This document shows positions 31,775 to 41,876 of a stretch of DNA of 64,000 nt, piece after piece. Below the pieces are notes generated by a model, which saw only the letters and a program-made list of their open reading frames with translations, had not been told where the DNA came from and ran no database searches. Positions within the stretch are counted from its first letter, which is position 1, and each line of letters starts with the position of its first letter. The position numbers and the translations under genes were made by a program. The stretch is from Chrysogorgia sp. JL179-B06 (Eukaryota; Cnidaria; Anthozoa; Scleralcyonacea; Chrysogorgiidae), in the NCBI GenBank assembly GCA_035772405.1, contig JAYKKM010000350.1:2141501-2205500 (forward strand), written 5' to 3'.

Positions 31775-32640
31775 ATAATTATTTCTAAAGAGCCCACATG
31801 CTATCTGTATCTGATTTTAGAACAATCAGTTCCCACGGCTGAGCAAGGAGATCCGCATTAAAATGCTGTTGGTTAAACCTTTTCATATTTCTTACTTCAA
31901 TTCTTTTGGCCTTTGTGCATGTATTTATGATAGGGTTTATTTTTCTTGTTCTGCAAATTAAACTATGATCACTAATTCCCATATGTATTACATCTGACAA
32001 ATTGATTTTTTCTGTCATAGACATTACATAGTGATCAATAAGAGTACAAGATCTACTTGTTATTCTTGTGCCCTCAGTGATGATTTGAGATAATTGGTAT
32101 GTCTCATAGATCGCTTTAAGTGTTTTTGTTGGTTGATCAGGGTTACTCTTTAACATATCACAATTTAAGTCCCCTAACAGATGAAGCTCTTTATTTTCAT
32201 CATCGATCAACCAACCCAATCATCTTTTCAAAAGCGACAAAGAATTCGCACAAGGAATTAGGTGGCCGGTAAACAGATGCAAACAATAAAATGTCGACTA
32301 TTTGGCTTGCAAATTTCCAAACAAACTGCTTCGAGTATATTTAAAATAAGCCATCTTAAATCCTTTAGCATTAGGGCAATTAGGAATTAAGTTAGATTCA
32401 GATTAATAGGAATCAATGCTCACATTTTTGGATTGTCAATTTTCATGGGCAATAAATGATTTAAAATTATTTTGTAACAACAGACTACCAGATGGATTTA
32501 AATGTAATCCTCTGGAGTTCAAATGAGAAGCCCCTATATTAGAGTTTGCTAAAAAGTCCCAGCCATTCTGATTGCATGAGAATCTCATTAAACTATTTGT
32601 CTCACTTACCCTATCTGCAATAACCTTGTCATAAGTTCTT
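31775..32640 (-). mobile_element. LINE endonuclease fragment (CR1/Jockey-like)
   Basis: - strand frame 31785-32219 encodes the second half of an APE-type endonuclease: ELHLLGDLNCDMLKS, RSCTLIDHYV and HMGISDHSLI are the metal- and active-site blocks. Upstream, in broken frames to about 32640, come a YRPPN-like block and GLHLNPSG/FKMAYF words typical of the segment before the endonuclease. No reverse transcriptase follows, so it is a truncated copy. Confidence 0.8.
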
Positions 32641-32664
32641 GTGAGGATCCCAGAAACAGCGACA

Positions 32665-32785
32665 CCAATACCAGGAGATTACGTCAGGAACAGTAGTAAC
32701 ACCAGGAACGCTAGTAAAGCCATGAACGCTGGTAACGCAAGGAACGCTAGTAACGCCAGGAACACTAATAACGCCATAATTATGA
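32665..32785. repeat. Small island of the 18-bp minisatellite
   Basis: Six or so diverged copies of AGTAACGCCAGGAACACT. The same unit forms the large arrays at 49760 and 58470. Confidence 0.8.
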
Positions 32786-32789
32786 AATT

Positions 32790-33448
32790 TCAAACAAGTA
32801 TTCGATGACAAAAGGTAAGATCAGTTTATATATCTATTGTAGCTATCTATATTTAAATAGAATAATTTAGTAAATTAGATGTGATCATTTATGTGTGTTG
32901 ACAGTGTTGCATATTTATCAAATTTAACAATCCCTGCACATGTAATAGATTTATTGCAATTGAAAAACCAATGTAGTAATACTTTGTGTCCATATTACAT
33001 GTATTTCGTATGGATCGAGGTATAGACTGAGGTATAGACTATAGACCACAATATCGTACACGTATACAATCATAAACTACTGTTTCTCAATCATCAAATG
33101 TAATAAACAATAAAATGAAAAGGAACTCAAGTATGAATAGAAAACTGTCAGCAACAAACTACAACAGTACATACTAACGCTTTCACTGCCATGATGTATT
33201 GATAATGTTACTAAAGTGAATTTTTACCATGACTCGAATACCCCTCTTAAATTATTCCCTCCTGTTACTGTATAACATAAAAATAAAATTAATATTGATG
33301 GTGTATGTAACTAGATGATGTTCAAACCAAATTTATGAGCCAAATATTCCTTATGGACATCCAACAGCAAGTAAAGCACATCAGATGGAACTAAGAGGCT
33401 TTGTCCAATAAATGATGGTTCGCTGCTCAGATACATGACAATTTGTAG
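32790..33448. other. No recognised gene
   Basis: AT-rich DNA without recognisable ORF, repeat or RNA. Confidence 0.4.
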
Positions 33449-33722
33449 GAGTTAATTACCTCGAACGGGGATTATGCTATATACAACCCAGAGGATACGT
33501 AGCGTCCGAGGGCTGTATATCGCGTACATGCTGACGTTCGAGGTAATTAACTGACTTATTACATGATTGAGGAGGTTTTCTAACAAGGTTTTGTCCATTT
33601 TTCCACCTTGGACAAAGATTTTCCGAGTTTTCTTCTTCATTTCTTATCTAATTAGTATTCATAGGGCTGTATGCTATATACATCCCGCGGTACATCAAAG
33701 AAAACCGACTCAATCATGTAAT
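33449..33722. mobile_element. Foldback element copy 1
   Basis: Begins with a 100-bp palindrome (AGTTAATTACCTCGAACG ... complement at 33534-33551), followed by a body bounded by TTATTACATGATTGAG and CTCAATCATGTAATAA. The body contains TTTGTCCATTTTTCCACCTT, shared with copies at 33728 and 38868. Confidence 0.7.
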
Positions 33723-33727
33723 AAGAG

Positions 33728-33990
33728 TTAGATCCCGAGAAGGAGGGCTTTATGCTATATAAAGACCCGAGGACGTGCAACGTCCGATGGCTTTATATAG
33801 CATAAAGCCCGATATTCGAGGGTTCATGATCGAGGAGGTTTTCCAACAAAGTTTTGTCCATTTTTCCACCTTGGACAAAGATTTCCCTAGTTTTTTCCTT
33901 CATTTCTTATCTAATTAGTATTCAAGGTCTTTATGCTATATACTTCCCATGGTACATCAAAGAAAACCGACTCGATCATAAACTAAGGCA
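33728..33990. mobile_element. Foldback element copy 2
   Basis: Direct neighbour and same orientation as copy 1: palindrome GGGCTTTATGCTATATAAAG ... then GAGGAGGTTTTCCAACAAAG, TTTTTCCACCTTGGACAAAG and AAAACCGACTCGATCATAA. Diverged from copy 1 mainly in the palindromic part. Confidence 0.7.
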
Positions 33991-34984
33991 TGATAATGAC
34001 TTGCACTCTTTTTGCTGCTTGTATGGAGTTCACCATTCTTGTCTCTCCATACTAGCCACAGTTATGTTATAAGGTGCTGGTGGTATAACCCTTGTTGTCA
34101 ACCTTAATGGTGATTTGCAGCCTTGGCACTTTCGGATTTGAACAGTTATAAAATCTGTAGAAGTTGTCTGACATGTAAAATTTGTCTGCAAATTAAAAAA
34201 TAAATTACATGCATGGTACGTTCTGTACTGTGCATTGTCAAATTGTGTTATAAACAGTTGTATATTGTTTCTGGGCTTTAAGGTCAGGCTGAATATTTAC
34301 AAATAAAGTACAAGTAATCTTACAGGAAGTTGAGTTGTTGAATACTGACGTTCTGTATGCACTGTCACTGGTTGCTTAACCTGGTCGTTTGACTGGTCCT
34401 ACTCCTTTCTTCTGTGGAAACTGTGGCATATCTAACTTTGCAGCATTGGTATAATTCTTCTTTCTGGACCTAATCTTCCTCAGGAAGTTCAGGTACATTT
34501 GTAACTACCCAGTCCATTGTGCAGCAACAACGCAATGAGAGCACATCTTGTGTGCTGAAAAACTTGTGTAGGTGGAGTCATATACAAACTGACCTTTTCC
34601 TCTACCTGGAGCAAAAAAGTGTGGGCGGTTGGGATGGTGGCTCTTTAGCATTGTTGCATCCTTGTTGCCTTGCGACAAGGAAATATGGTCAGGACTAGAA
34701 AGATATTTACTAGGCTTTTAATGTGGAATCTTGAATTGCTGATTCAGGTTCTGCTGATCTGAGTTCTTGATAGCTAACTGACAGTCCATTACCATCTTAT
34801 ATGCTTGAGGCTGCTGTTGCAAGACGTTCCAGGCCACTAACGTCTTGGTTTTCACTTGTGGGATCAACTTCCTTGCTTGAGATGCAAGAAACAGAGATGA
34901 GAACCATCCCGATGTAGTTAGACCTCTCTAACTCATCTAGGCTTATGCAGGTTTCTTCATCGACCTGCATGGATTTTGCCTTCT

Positions 34985-35600
34985 CACAAAAGGTGGGTAC
35001 GCTTTGGGGCTAGTGCTCAGTTTCGTTGCTTAGCAGACGATTCATGCTTTCTACAGCATTAGTGTAGAATGGTTTGGGGTTTGGACTCCAAAGTCCTGCA
35101 GACTCCCTGACTGGTTTCAACATGCTCTTCTTTATTATCTGGGCTTGATATTTTACAAACCATTGAAACTTTAGGCCGTTGTCTTGTACTGCAAATGGTG
35201 ATTCTCGGGTTTGCCAGATGGACTTTTTTTGGGCAACCTTTCTGTCAAAATGTGCTTCACTATCTGAATCGACAAGTCCATGCTCAAAAGTGTTTCCAGT
35301 TTGTTCACCAAATATGTCATTGAGGAACATCTTTGCCACTAGCTTGGGGATCTTCATGGAGGAAAGCTTCTCGTTGATGTTATGGCGGATGCTGCTTGAA
35401 AGGCTTGGCTAATTCAGACTCTCCATCTGTGCGTCGGACACGAGGATTCTTAATCTCGGTCTGCTTGTATATCATGGCATCTACCAAGACATTGAATGAT
35501 GACTTTGACTTTCTGTAGTGTACAAGCAATGGGCCAATCATGGAGGGCTGTTCACCAGTTCTGTGGTTAACAAGAAGATTCTTGTATTGACTGGTTGTAA
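34985..35600 (-). pseudogene. MULE-like transposase fragment
   Basis: - strand. The upstream part (frame to about 35410) reads SMIGPLLVHYRKSKSSFNVL and PRVRRTDGESELAKPF; the downstream frame (35010-35357) reads KMFLNDIFGEQ, EHGLVDSDSEAHF and FYTNAVESMNRLL. This block order (TDGE, FLxDIFG, LVD, FYTNxxES) matches the MULE-type DDE transposase-like proteins common in cnidarians. A frameshift separates the two parts. Surrounding exons are not clear. Remnant, not functional. Confidence 0.5.
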
Positions 35601-35711
35601 CAGAGAACTGCCCTAGATCAATTGTAGGATCTCCTTGTAATGCAAACCTATAAACATTATTACAATTATTTCAGAATTTACTAATATCATTCAATTGCTA
35701 TAGTCTAGGAA

Positions 35712-36287
35712 GGTCGGCACTAGATCATGGTCGAGATATGTACAAAGCTTACACTACAGCGGACAACTTTGGTAGGTGCCTTCGAAATAGATATGTTATC
35801 TATTACTGGAATTGTTAAAACATTGTAAGCAGTAAATTATTAGGGAGTTAGGGTAGTATCTTTGTTGTTTTGGGGTTGATTACAATCCAATAATTTACTG
35901 TTTACAATGCTTTAACAATTCCCAGGTTGTCCTCTCACCTGAGATTCACTATTATCCTTAATTTTAAAATCGCTCTGAATTAAGGATAATCGTTAATCCA
36001 ATGTTAGAACTCAACCCCAACACAACAAAGATCCTAACCCTAACCCCTGCCTAATGGTTTTCTAACCACAACCCCCAGAAGTATTTTCGCTGTCCCTAAC
36101 CATGCATCAACTCCCCTACTTGAGGTGCTAGATTAATAGACTAGTGAGAGATACTAAGCATGTGGGATAGTAATTGACTGTTATACGCATGCGCGACTCT
36201 CACCATCGTCCTGCCAATGTTGTCCGCTGTACTGTAAGCTAGCAGCCGCACATTTGTACATATCTCGACCATGATCTAGTGCCGACC
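35712..36287. mobile_element. Mutator-type MITE with perfect 9-bp duplication
   Basis: Inverted ends GGTCGGCACTAGATCATGG (35 bp in full) flanked by GTCTAGGAA at 35703-35711 and 36288-36296. A 9-bp duplication is the signature of the Mutator superfamily. The interior has an inner imperfect inverted repeat around TTGTTAAAACATTGTAA and a CTAACCCTAACCCC stretch. No ORF. Confidence 0.88.
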
Positions 36288-36299
36288 GTCTAGGAAGAG

Positions 36300-36960
36300 C
36301 AGAGCAGCAGGCTCCGGAGCTGCAACCATTTTTCTCACATACAGTACGCATTCTTTACATCGGCAAGTTTACATTGCAAGTAGTGGATCACTATCTATGG
36401 AATATGTGATTGAAGAGTTTGTGTGGGCATTCTCCACTTGTGTTCTGTTCCTAGGAAGTTATCTGAAGCTCTTACACGAAAGAATGCCACCTTGCTTCTC
36501 TGCGAATTCATCACAAAGAACCCTTGAATTAACAAGGTTTACATTTTGTTTTATGTTCTGCATTGTGCTTTTCTGTGTTCTCTTGTAGGCTCTTGGAGTT
36601 TCCGCGAGAAGAAATTATGAAATTGTGTTCCTTGTTATCAAACTTATACTCCAGTAATGTATTATCTGACTGTTTGCTATCAGAACCTGTGTATTAGAAA
36701 ATCTATTCATTTACTACACATTGTGTACAATTAGCTGTCATTATTAGGCCACACCAATTTAATTTGTTGTTTTATGAACTTTCTGGTCAAAACTTGACAT
36801 CACAGATTTGAATGAGACTTTTGGATGAGACTGGTTCAAATATGGTGAAAACAGAATTTCTATCATTTAGTTTCTCATATAATGAATATTATAATCATAT
36901 TATATAAATATTTGCATTTTCAGCAAATTGGAACCACACACACCATGACTGTATCAATAA
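36300..36960. other. No recognised gene
   Basis: Low-complexity AT-rich DNA; a 63-codon frame at 36397-36588 is hydrophobic but has no support. Confidence 0.4.
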
Positions 36961-36974
36961 GGTATACCTATATT

Positions 36975-37135
36975 CCCTTACGAAAAAATCATATAGGATC
37001 CTATAGGAATTCTGTGTCAAAATCTAATAGGAATAAATTTCCTATAGGAAATCCAATAAGAAATCATATAGGAAATTTCCCAGGAATTCACATAGGATCC
37101 CATTGGTATTTTGGCCGAAATCCTATAGGAAATGT
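36975..37135. repeat. Cluster of CCTATAGG-centred palindromic words
   Basis: Variants of CATATAGGATCCTATAGGAA and TTCCTATAGGAAAT are packed irregularly, with embedded GGATCC and GAATTC. Spacing is not constant, unlike a minisatellite. Confidence 0.7.
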
Positions 37136-37820
37136 TATTGAATTTTTTGTACTGTATAATTGAATAAATGTATTTTTACCTTTACAGTTGACATGACTCT
37201 TTTAAAGTCCGGGCACATTTGTTTGCGAAATAACATCTCTGTATGACACACCATGGCTTTTGTAGACTTTTTTCCGTGGCCAACTCTTTCAAAGGTAACT
37301 GGGTCTTCATTTTCGTGCTGAAAAAGCAGATATCCACACTCCACAATCATCAGCAAGAATATCATCAGGGTGACCCATGATAGGGTGGTATCGACTACAA
37401 TTCGGCAGTTCTTTTTTTATGCGCACTAGTTTTTCAACTGCTACCTTGTGTAGAGGTGGTGGGTTTAAGTATAATAACTTTAAGATTTCTTCAAAGGAGG
37501 TTTGGTTGTCACTGTCAGCCTTACTTGTTGTCCAGTTTAAAACTGGAATGTTTAGATTTCCATTATAGAAATTGGCAACCCTAACAAGTTGATATTTGGC
37601 TTTAGTGAGAGCTTTAGTGAGAGATATTTGGCTTCAGTGAGAGTGTAAGGACAATAGTCTTTACAATACAGTACATTTAATTACAATAATTAGTTACAAC
37701 TTGATTCGTGTAGACATATGTTACCAATCAGTCATGTCTTCCATCTTTGTATCTTCAACTATTAGATGATTGATTGCTTTCTAAATTTTCCAAAGATATA
37801 ATTATTATAGTATTTAAAAT
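37136..37820. other. Weak coding-like stretch, not identified
   Basis: - strand frames 37580-37390 and 37365-37185 give fragments such as GHPDDILADDCGVW and TFERVGHGKKSTKAMVC that look protein-like and may be exons of a transposon gene, but no family could be assigned. Confidence 0.25.
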
Positions 37821-37821
37821 G

Positions 37822-37990
37822 TTTTCATAAATGGCCGCCAGTTTAATATATTATTTTATGTGCTTTTAATGCAGTAGTGTGAGGTTTCTTTTGAATTATA
37901 AACATAAAAACATAAGAGCAATGCCCAAAAGGCTAATTTACTGTAAATGCACATAAAAGAATATTATATTAAACTGGTGGCCATTTATAA
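37822..37990. mobile_element. Short MITE
   Basis: Inverted arms AAATGGCCGCCAGTTTAATA and complement (about 45 bp, with ATGTGC further in) around a 75-bp loop. No clear duplication. Confidence 0.7.
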
Positions 37991-38065
37991 ATAGGATCTG
38001 TAGGTAGTATTTTAATAATAAACAGTTTGAAATAAAATCAGAAATTGTGAACATTAAAAATTCCT

Positions 38066-38097
38066 CGGTCGGTCGGTCGGTCAGTCAGTCAGTATTT

Positions 38098-38128
<31 letters not shown>

Positions 38129-38158
38129 TATGTGTATATGTATATGTATATGTGTATA
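38066..38158. repeat. Microsatellites
   Basis: GGTC/AGTC tetranucleotides (38066-38092), then a (GT)n run and GTATAT-type repeats to 38158. Confidence 0.95.
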
Positions 38159-38624
38159 TCATATGTATATGGTCTTAAAATGTATATACTCCAACACTCG
38201 AAATTTTCCTTCACCACAAATCCTTAGAACATCTAGTTTAATCGAATGCCAAATATTACTTGTAATATACCCAGAATCTTATCCCTGCATTACTTCAAAA
38301 ACCGAACTATCTGTATGAGTTTATTGGCAAAGAATAACCTTGTCTGAGACGTAAATACCAGCGTTATCACGTAAATAAAAAAAATATGTTTTTGAAGATA
38401 TTAAAAGTTACCTTTTTTCTTTCCAATATTGGCTCAATTTACTTGAAAGATGAAAAACGCAAAACTAAGCTTGAAAATAAGTGATAAAAGACAGCTATTT
38501 ATAAATGTCAAAACAAGATGGTGGGTTACTGAGAACCATTACAAAGTTCGATTAATTCTTGTTTTTGTAATATTTTGATTTGGTATCTGTATATAAACCA
38601 CACAAACATATATTTTATTAATTG

Positions 38625-38853
38625 AAGGTTTGGCTCCGTTTCGTTTGCCAAACGCTGACAACGACATAAAGTTAGCGATTGAAGTAGCTTAATTCTTATA
38701 AACCAGACAAACCGTCAGAATGCGACGAAATAGCAGAAAGTCTTAGTGCCATTTTTAGCCATGAAGGAAAACTAATAGAGCTAAAAGGAAGAGGCTGCAA
38801 AGACAGGATGGATCGCCTTTTGATTAAGTACAAGTCAGAAGATAGGTTTGTAT
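38625..38853 (+). pseudogene. PIF/Harbinger A, Myb-like accessory gene, first exon
   Basis: Frames encode LAPFRLPNADNDIKLAIEVA and, one frameshift on, ECDEIAESLSAIFSHEGKLI then GRGCKDRMDRLLIKYKSEDR, followed by a possible GTTTGT donor at 38854. The latter is the SANT/Myb-like block that accompanies PIF/Harbinger transposons, whose second protein binds element ends and helps import the transposase. Continues in exons at 39352 and 39756. Confidence 0.5.
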
Positions 38854-38867
38854 AAAGTATTTATAAT

Positions 38868-39175
38868 TCATTATTACATGATTGAGTTGCTTTTCTTTGA
38901 TGTACCACGGGATGTATATAGCATACATCCCTAATGTATATAGCATACATCCCTATGAATACTAATTAGATAAGAAACGAAGAAAAAAATAGGAAAATCT
39001 TTGTCCAAGGTGGAAAAATGGACAAAACTTCGTTAGAAAACCTCCTTAATCATGTAATAAGTCAGATAAACACCTTGAACATCGGTATGTATGCAATATA
39101 CAGCCCTCGGACGCTGTGCGTCCTCGGGGTTGTATATAGCATACATCCCTCGTTCTCGGTGTTTATCTTATACAT
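38868..39175. mobile_element. Foldback element copy 3 (inverted)
   Basis: Reverse orientation relative to 33449: TTATTACATGATTGAGTTGC, the complement of the TTTGTCC...CCACCTT body, then the terminal palindrome with GGGATGTATGCTATATACA. It lies in an intron of the Myb-like gene. Confidence 0.7.
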
Positions 39176-39351
39176 AGTCGCTGTTCTCTGAGTAAATATC
39201 AAAGTTAGACTCTGAAAGGTCAGGAACCAAGGAAGACTACAATGAAGAGAAGACACTAAATGTTTCAAGCCCCACCTCTTCTGTCAAACCTCCCAATCTA
39301 ACAATTTCTATATAAATTCACTATTTTATCTTTTATTTTTCAATTTTTAGA

Positions 39352-39433
39352 AAGAACTCGTGATTCTTCCTCCTCTGAAGAAAATGAGAGTGATGATGGT
39401 GATGACGATGTCAATAACCCAAAGAAAGTCAAA
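39352..39433 (+). pseudogene. PIF/Harbinger A, Myb-like gene, middle exon
   Basis: Bounded by TTTTTAG acceptor and AAAG|GTAGGT donor. Encodes RTRDSSSSEENESDDGDD, an acidic S/E/D linker usual between the SANT block and the C-terminal coiled coil. Confidence 0.5.
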
Positions 39434-39755
39434 GGTAGGTACAATTTAGATTATTATTGGTTATGCAAATGTTCTAAACAAGAGCTGAAAAGTCTTCTTT
39501 TTCCAGATTTCAAAATCTTTATTGAATTACTGATTTAGCTGGTTATATAGGATTCAAATTTCAGAACCAAAGAGTGTTTATTAAACACAACAACCACATT
39601 GCACTGAATCATGTTTATTTTGAACATTGGAACAAGGGAGCACTTATTCGGGAGGGAGGGGTGCGTATTTAAAATTCAATCACAAAGGAGGTGCTTGATT
39701 TTGCTAAACTTAGTTACAATATTTAATTTAATAGTATTTCTGCCATTTCATCTAG

Positions 39756-39897
39756 GTAAACATAAAGCAAACCAAAGGGTTTCAAATGTATCTGCCATCG
39801 AGTTACTTGCCAAAAAGTATGACCAAAAAGCAGAATTAAAAGAAAAATAATTGGAGATGAGGAAATTGGAGTTAGAGCTAAAAGCAAGAGATCGAGG
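39756..39897 (+). pseudogene. PIF/Harbinger A, Myb-like gene, coiled-coil exon, 5' part
   Basis: Encodes NVSAIELLAKKYDQKAELKE, a stop, then LEMRKLELELKARDR, a charged coiled coil. It is cut by the BEL element at 39898; the rest lies at 47699-47751 (RRQRLELEIEEWQ, stop). GAGG at the cut is duplicated. Confidence 0.6.
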
Positions 39898-40121
39898 TGT
39901 CGGAGATTGTAGTAGTAACTTCGGAGATTGTCGTAAGTTATTTTGAACTTATAAGGAAGTGGTCTGATGTGACGTCAGATCGTGTGAGGTTGTTGATTTC
40001 ATGCTCTCAAGCGAGTGAACAAGTGTTTTGAGCGAGTGATTTCAGTTTTGTGATTGTGATTTTGTGATTATTAGTGATATTTTTCTACAATAAAGTATAA
40101 GGAAATAGTACGTTTCCGAAA
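39898..40121 (+). repeat. 5' LTR of the BEL element
   Basis: Starts TGTCGGAGATTG, ends TTTCCGAAA. Contains a TGACGTCA palindrome, a potential CREB/ATF-type site, and AATAAAG at 40090. The start TG is canonical but the end is not CA. Confidence 0.92.
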
Positions 40122-40123
40122 CG

Positions 40124-40141
40124 TGGCGACCCCGGCAGGAT
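40124..40141 (+). other. Primer binding site of the BEL element
   Basis: TGGCGACCCCGGCAGGAT begins 2 bp after the 5' LTR, the position and general sequence of BEL/Pao primer sites. The matching tRNA was not determined. Confidence 0.6.
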
Positions 40142-40206
40142 ATTCGTGATATAGCTCGAACAAGAGCAAATAACCTCGTTAGTACGGAGAGCAAAACAAC
40201 TTCAAT

Positions 40207-41876
40207 ATGGATGCTGCCAAGCAGAACCTTACGACGAAAATGACTCAACTACAAATAACAAGAGAGAAAACTAAAGACATAGGATCAAGCGGGATAAAAA
40301 GTCGCATCGGGCGACAGAAAGATACACTGGGAGCGTTGGGAAATTCGGCTGAAGAAGCGAAAAGAATACTCGAAGGAAAGAAGATCGATGCTGGCGAAGA
40401 GCTTGCAGACATTTTATCATGGAGCAAAGAGGTAGAAAGCAAGATTTTGTTGGTCGATGAAGATATTGAGTATCTCTCTCAACGTTTGTGCGAAATAGAA
40501 CACGGAGAACTCACCAAAAATCGAGAGCAACAAATGCAATTCGAGAAGGGTCTACTTGAACAGAAACTTCACTATAAAGAGCTTGAACAGAAACAAGCAA
40601 GCGACCCCCAATCAACAACAGAGCCAAGCCCAAGGGCAAGAGAAAAGTGCGACTGCGAAACTCCCAAAGCTCAGTATCACTAAGTTCAACGGAACTTACT
40701 TTGATTGGAGACGATTTTGGAGCCAGTTTTCAGAAGGAATCGACAAGACAGGTATGGCACCAATTACAAAGTTTTCGTACCTCAAGGAGTTTATTGAGCC
40801 TAATGTGCGTAAAAGTATTGACGGGCTACCTTTCACAGCAGAAGGATACAATAGAGCCAAAAGTGTCCTTGAAGATTGTTATGGCAAAGAAAGCGAGATA
40901 GTGAAGGCTTATATTAAGGATATTGTTGAATTACCTAACATTTCTGGAGCAGAACCATCACAAGTCCTTCGATTTTATGAACGCTTGAGGTATGATGTTC
41001 AATCCCTCGAGGCTATGGGGAAACTAGAACAGGTGAATGGCAATGTACGGTTGACGATCGACAAGTTATCAGGGATTCGGGGTGATTTGGTCCGCAATGA
41101 CGATGATTGGCAGGATTGGGATTTTGTAAAGCTTTGTGATGCCTTACGTTCTTGGACGCGCAGGAACCCAGTAGAGAAGCAAGAGAAGAATCCTCGAAAG
41201 CAGGATCGAACTGGAGCTTACAACACAAAGCAACGAGACATCAAAGGACGAGGGTGCGTTTATTGTGGAGAATCTACACACAAGGGAATTGAGTGTCAAC
41301 AAATTTCATTACCGAACGAAAGGAAGAAGGTTTTAGCAGAGAAACGACTCTGTTTTAACTGTACGGGCCCAAACCACAGAGCATCAGAATGCAACAGCAA
41401 AATTACCTGCCAAAATTGTTCCAAACGTCACCATACCTCAATCTGTGAAGAGAAATCGAAAAGAGAGAATATGATTTGTACATGCGACGACGACAAAGTA
41501 ATTCATCCGATCGTAGTGGTGAAAGTAAATGGGATTGAATGTCGTGCCTTGATAGATTCTGGCGCTGCCAGTTCTTATGCTTCATCAAAGCTGTTAGATA
41601 TGTTGGGAAACAAGCCAACCGACATAAAATACAAGAAAGTAGAGATGCTTATGGCCTCAACTACTGCAAGAATGGAAACACACCAAGCAACCATCACATC
41701 CAAAGCAGGAGATTATGAATTGGATGTCAATCTCATTAAAGTAAACAAAGGAAAGCTCCTTGAAGTGGAAAATCCTCGGTATGATCAGCTGATGAAGTGT
41801 TACCCTCATCTAAAAGGTGTGAAGATGGATGACACTGATACTAAGCCTCATCTTCCAGTGCACGTACAGTACTGCT
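40207..41876 (+). pseudogene. BEL gag and N-terminal protease
   Basis: ATG 40207 opens a coiled-coil N-terminal domain (to about 40610). After a +1-type frameshift a second frame carries the capsid-like DUF1759 region (LPKLSITKFNGTYFDWRRFW), three zinc knuckles (CVYCGESTHKGIEC, CFNCTGPNHRASEC, CQNCSKRHHTSIC) and the retroviral-type protease with active-site LIDSGAASSYAS. The frame then runs into the mariner-type element at 41877. Gag packages element RNA; the protease releases the mature proteins. Only one break before the insertion was seen. Confidence 0.85.
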
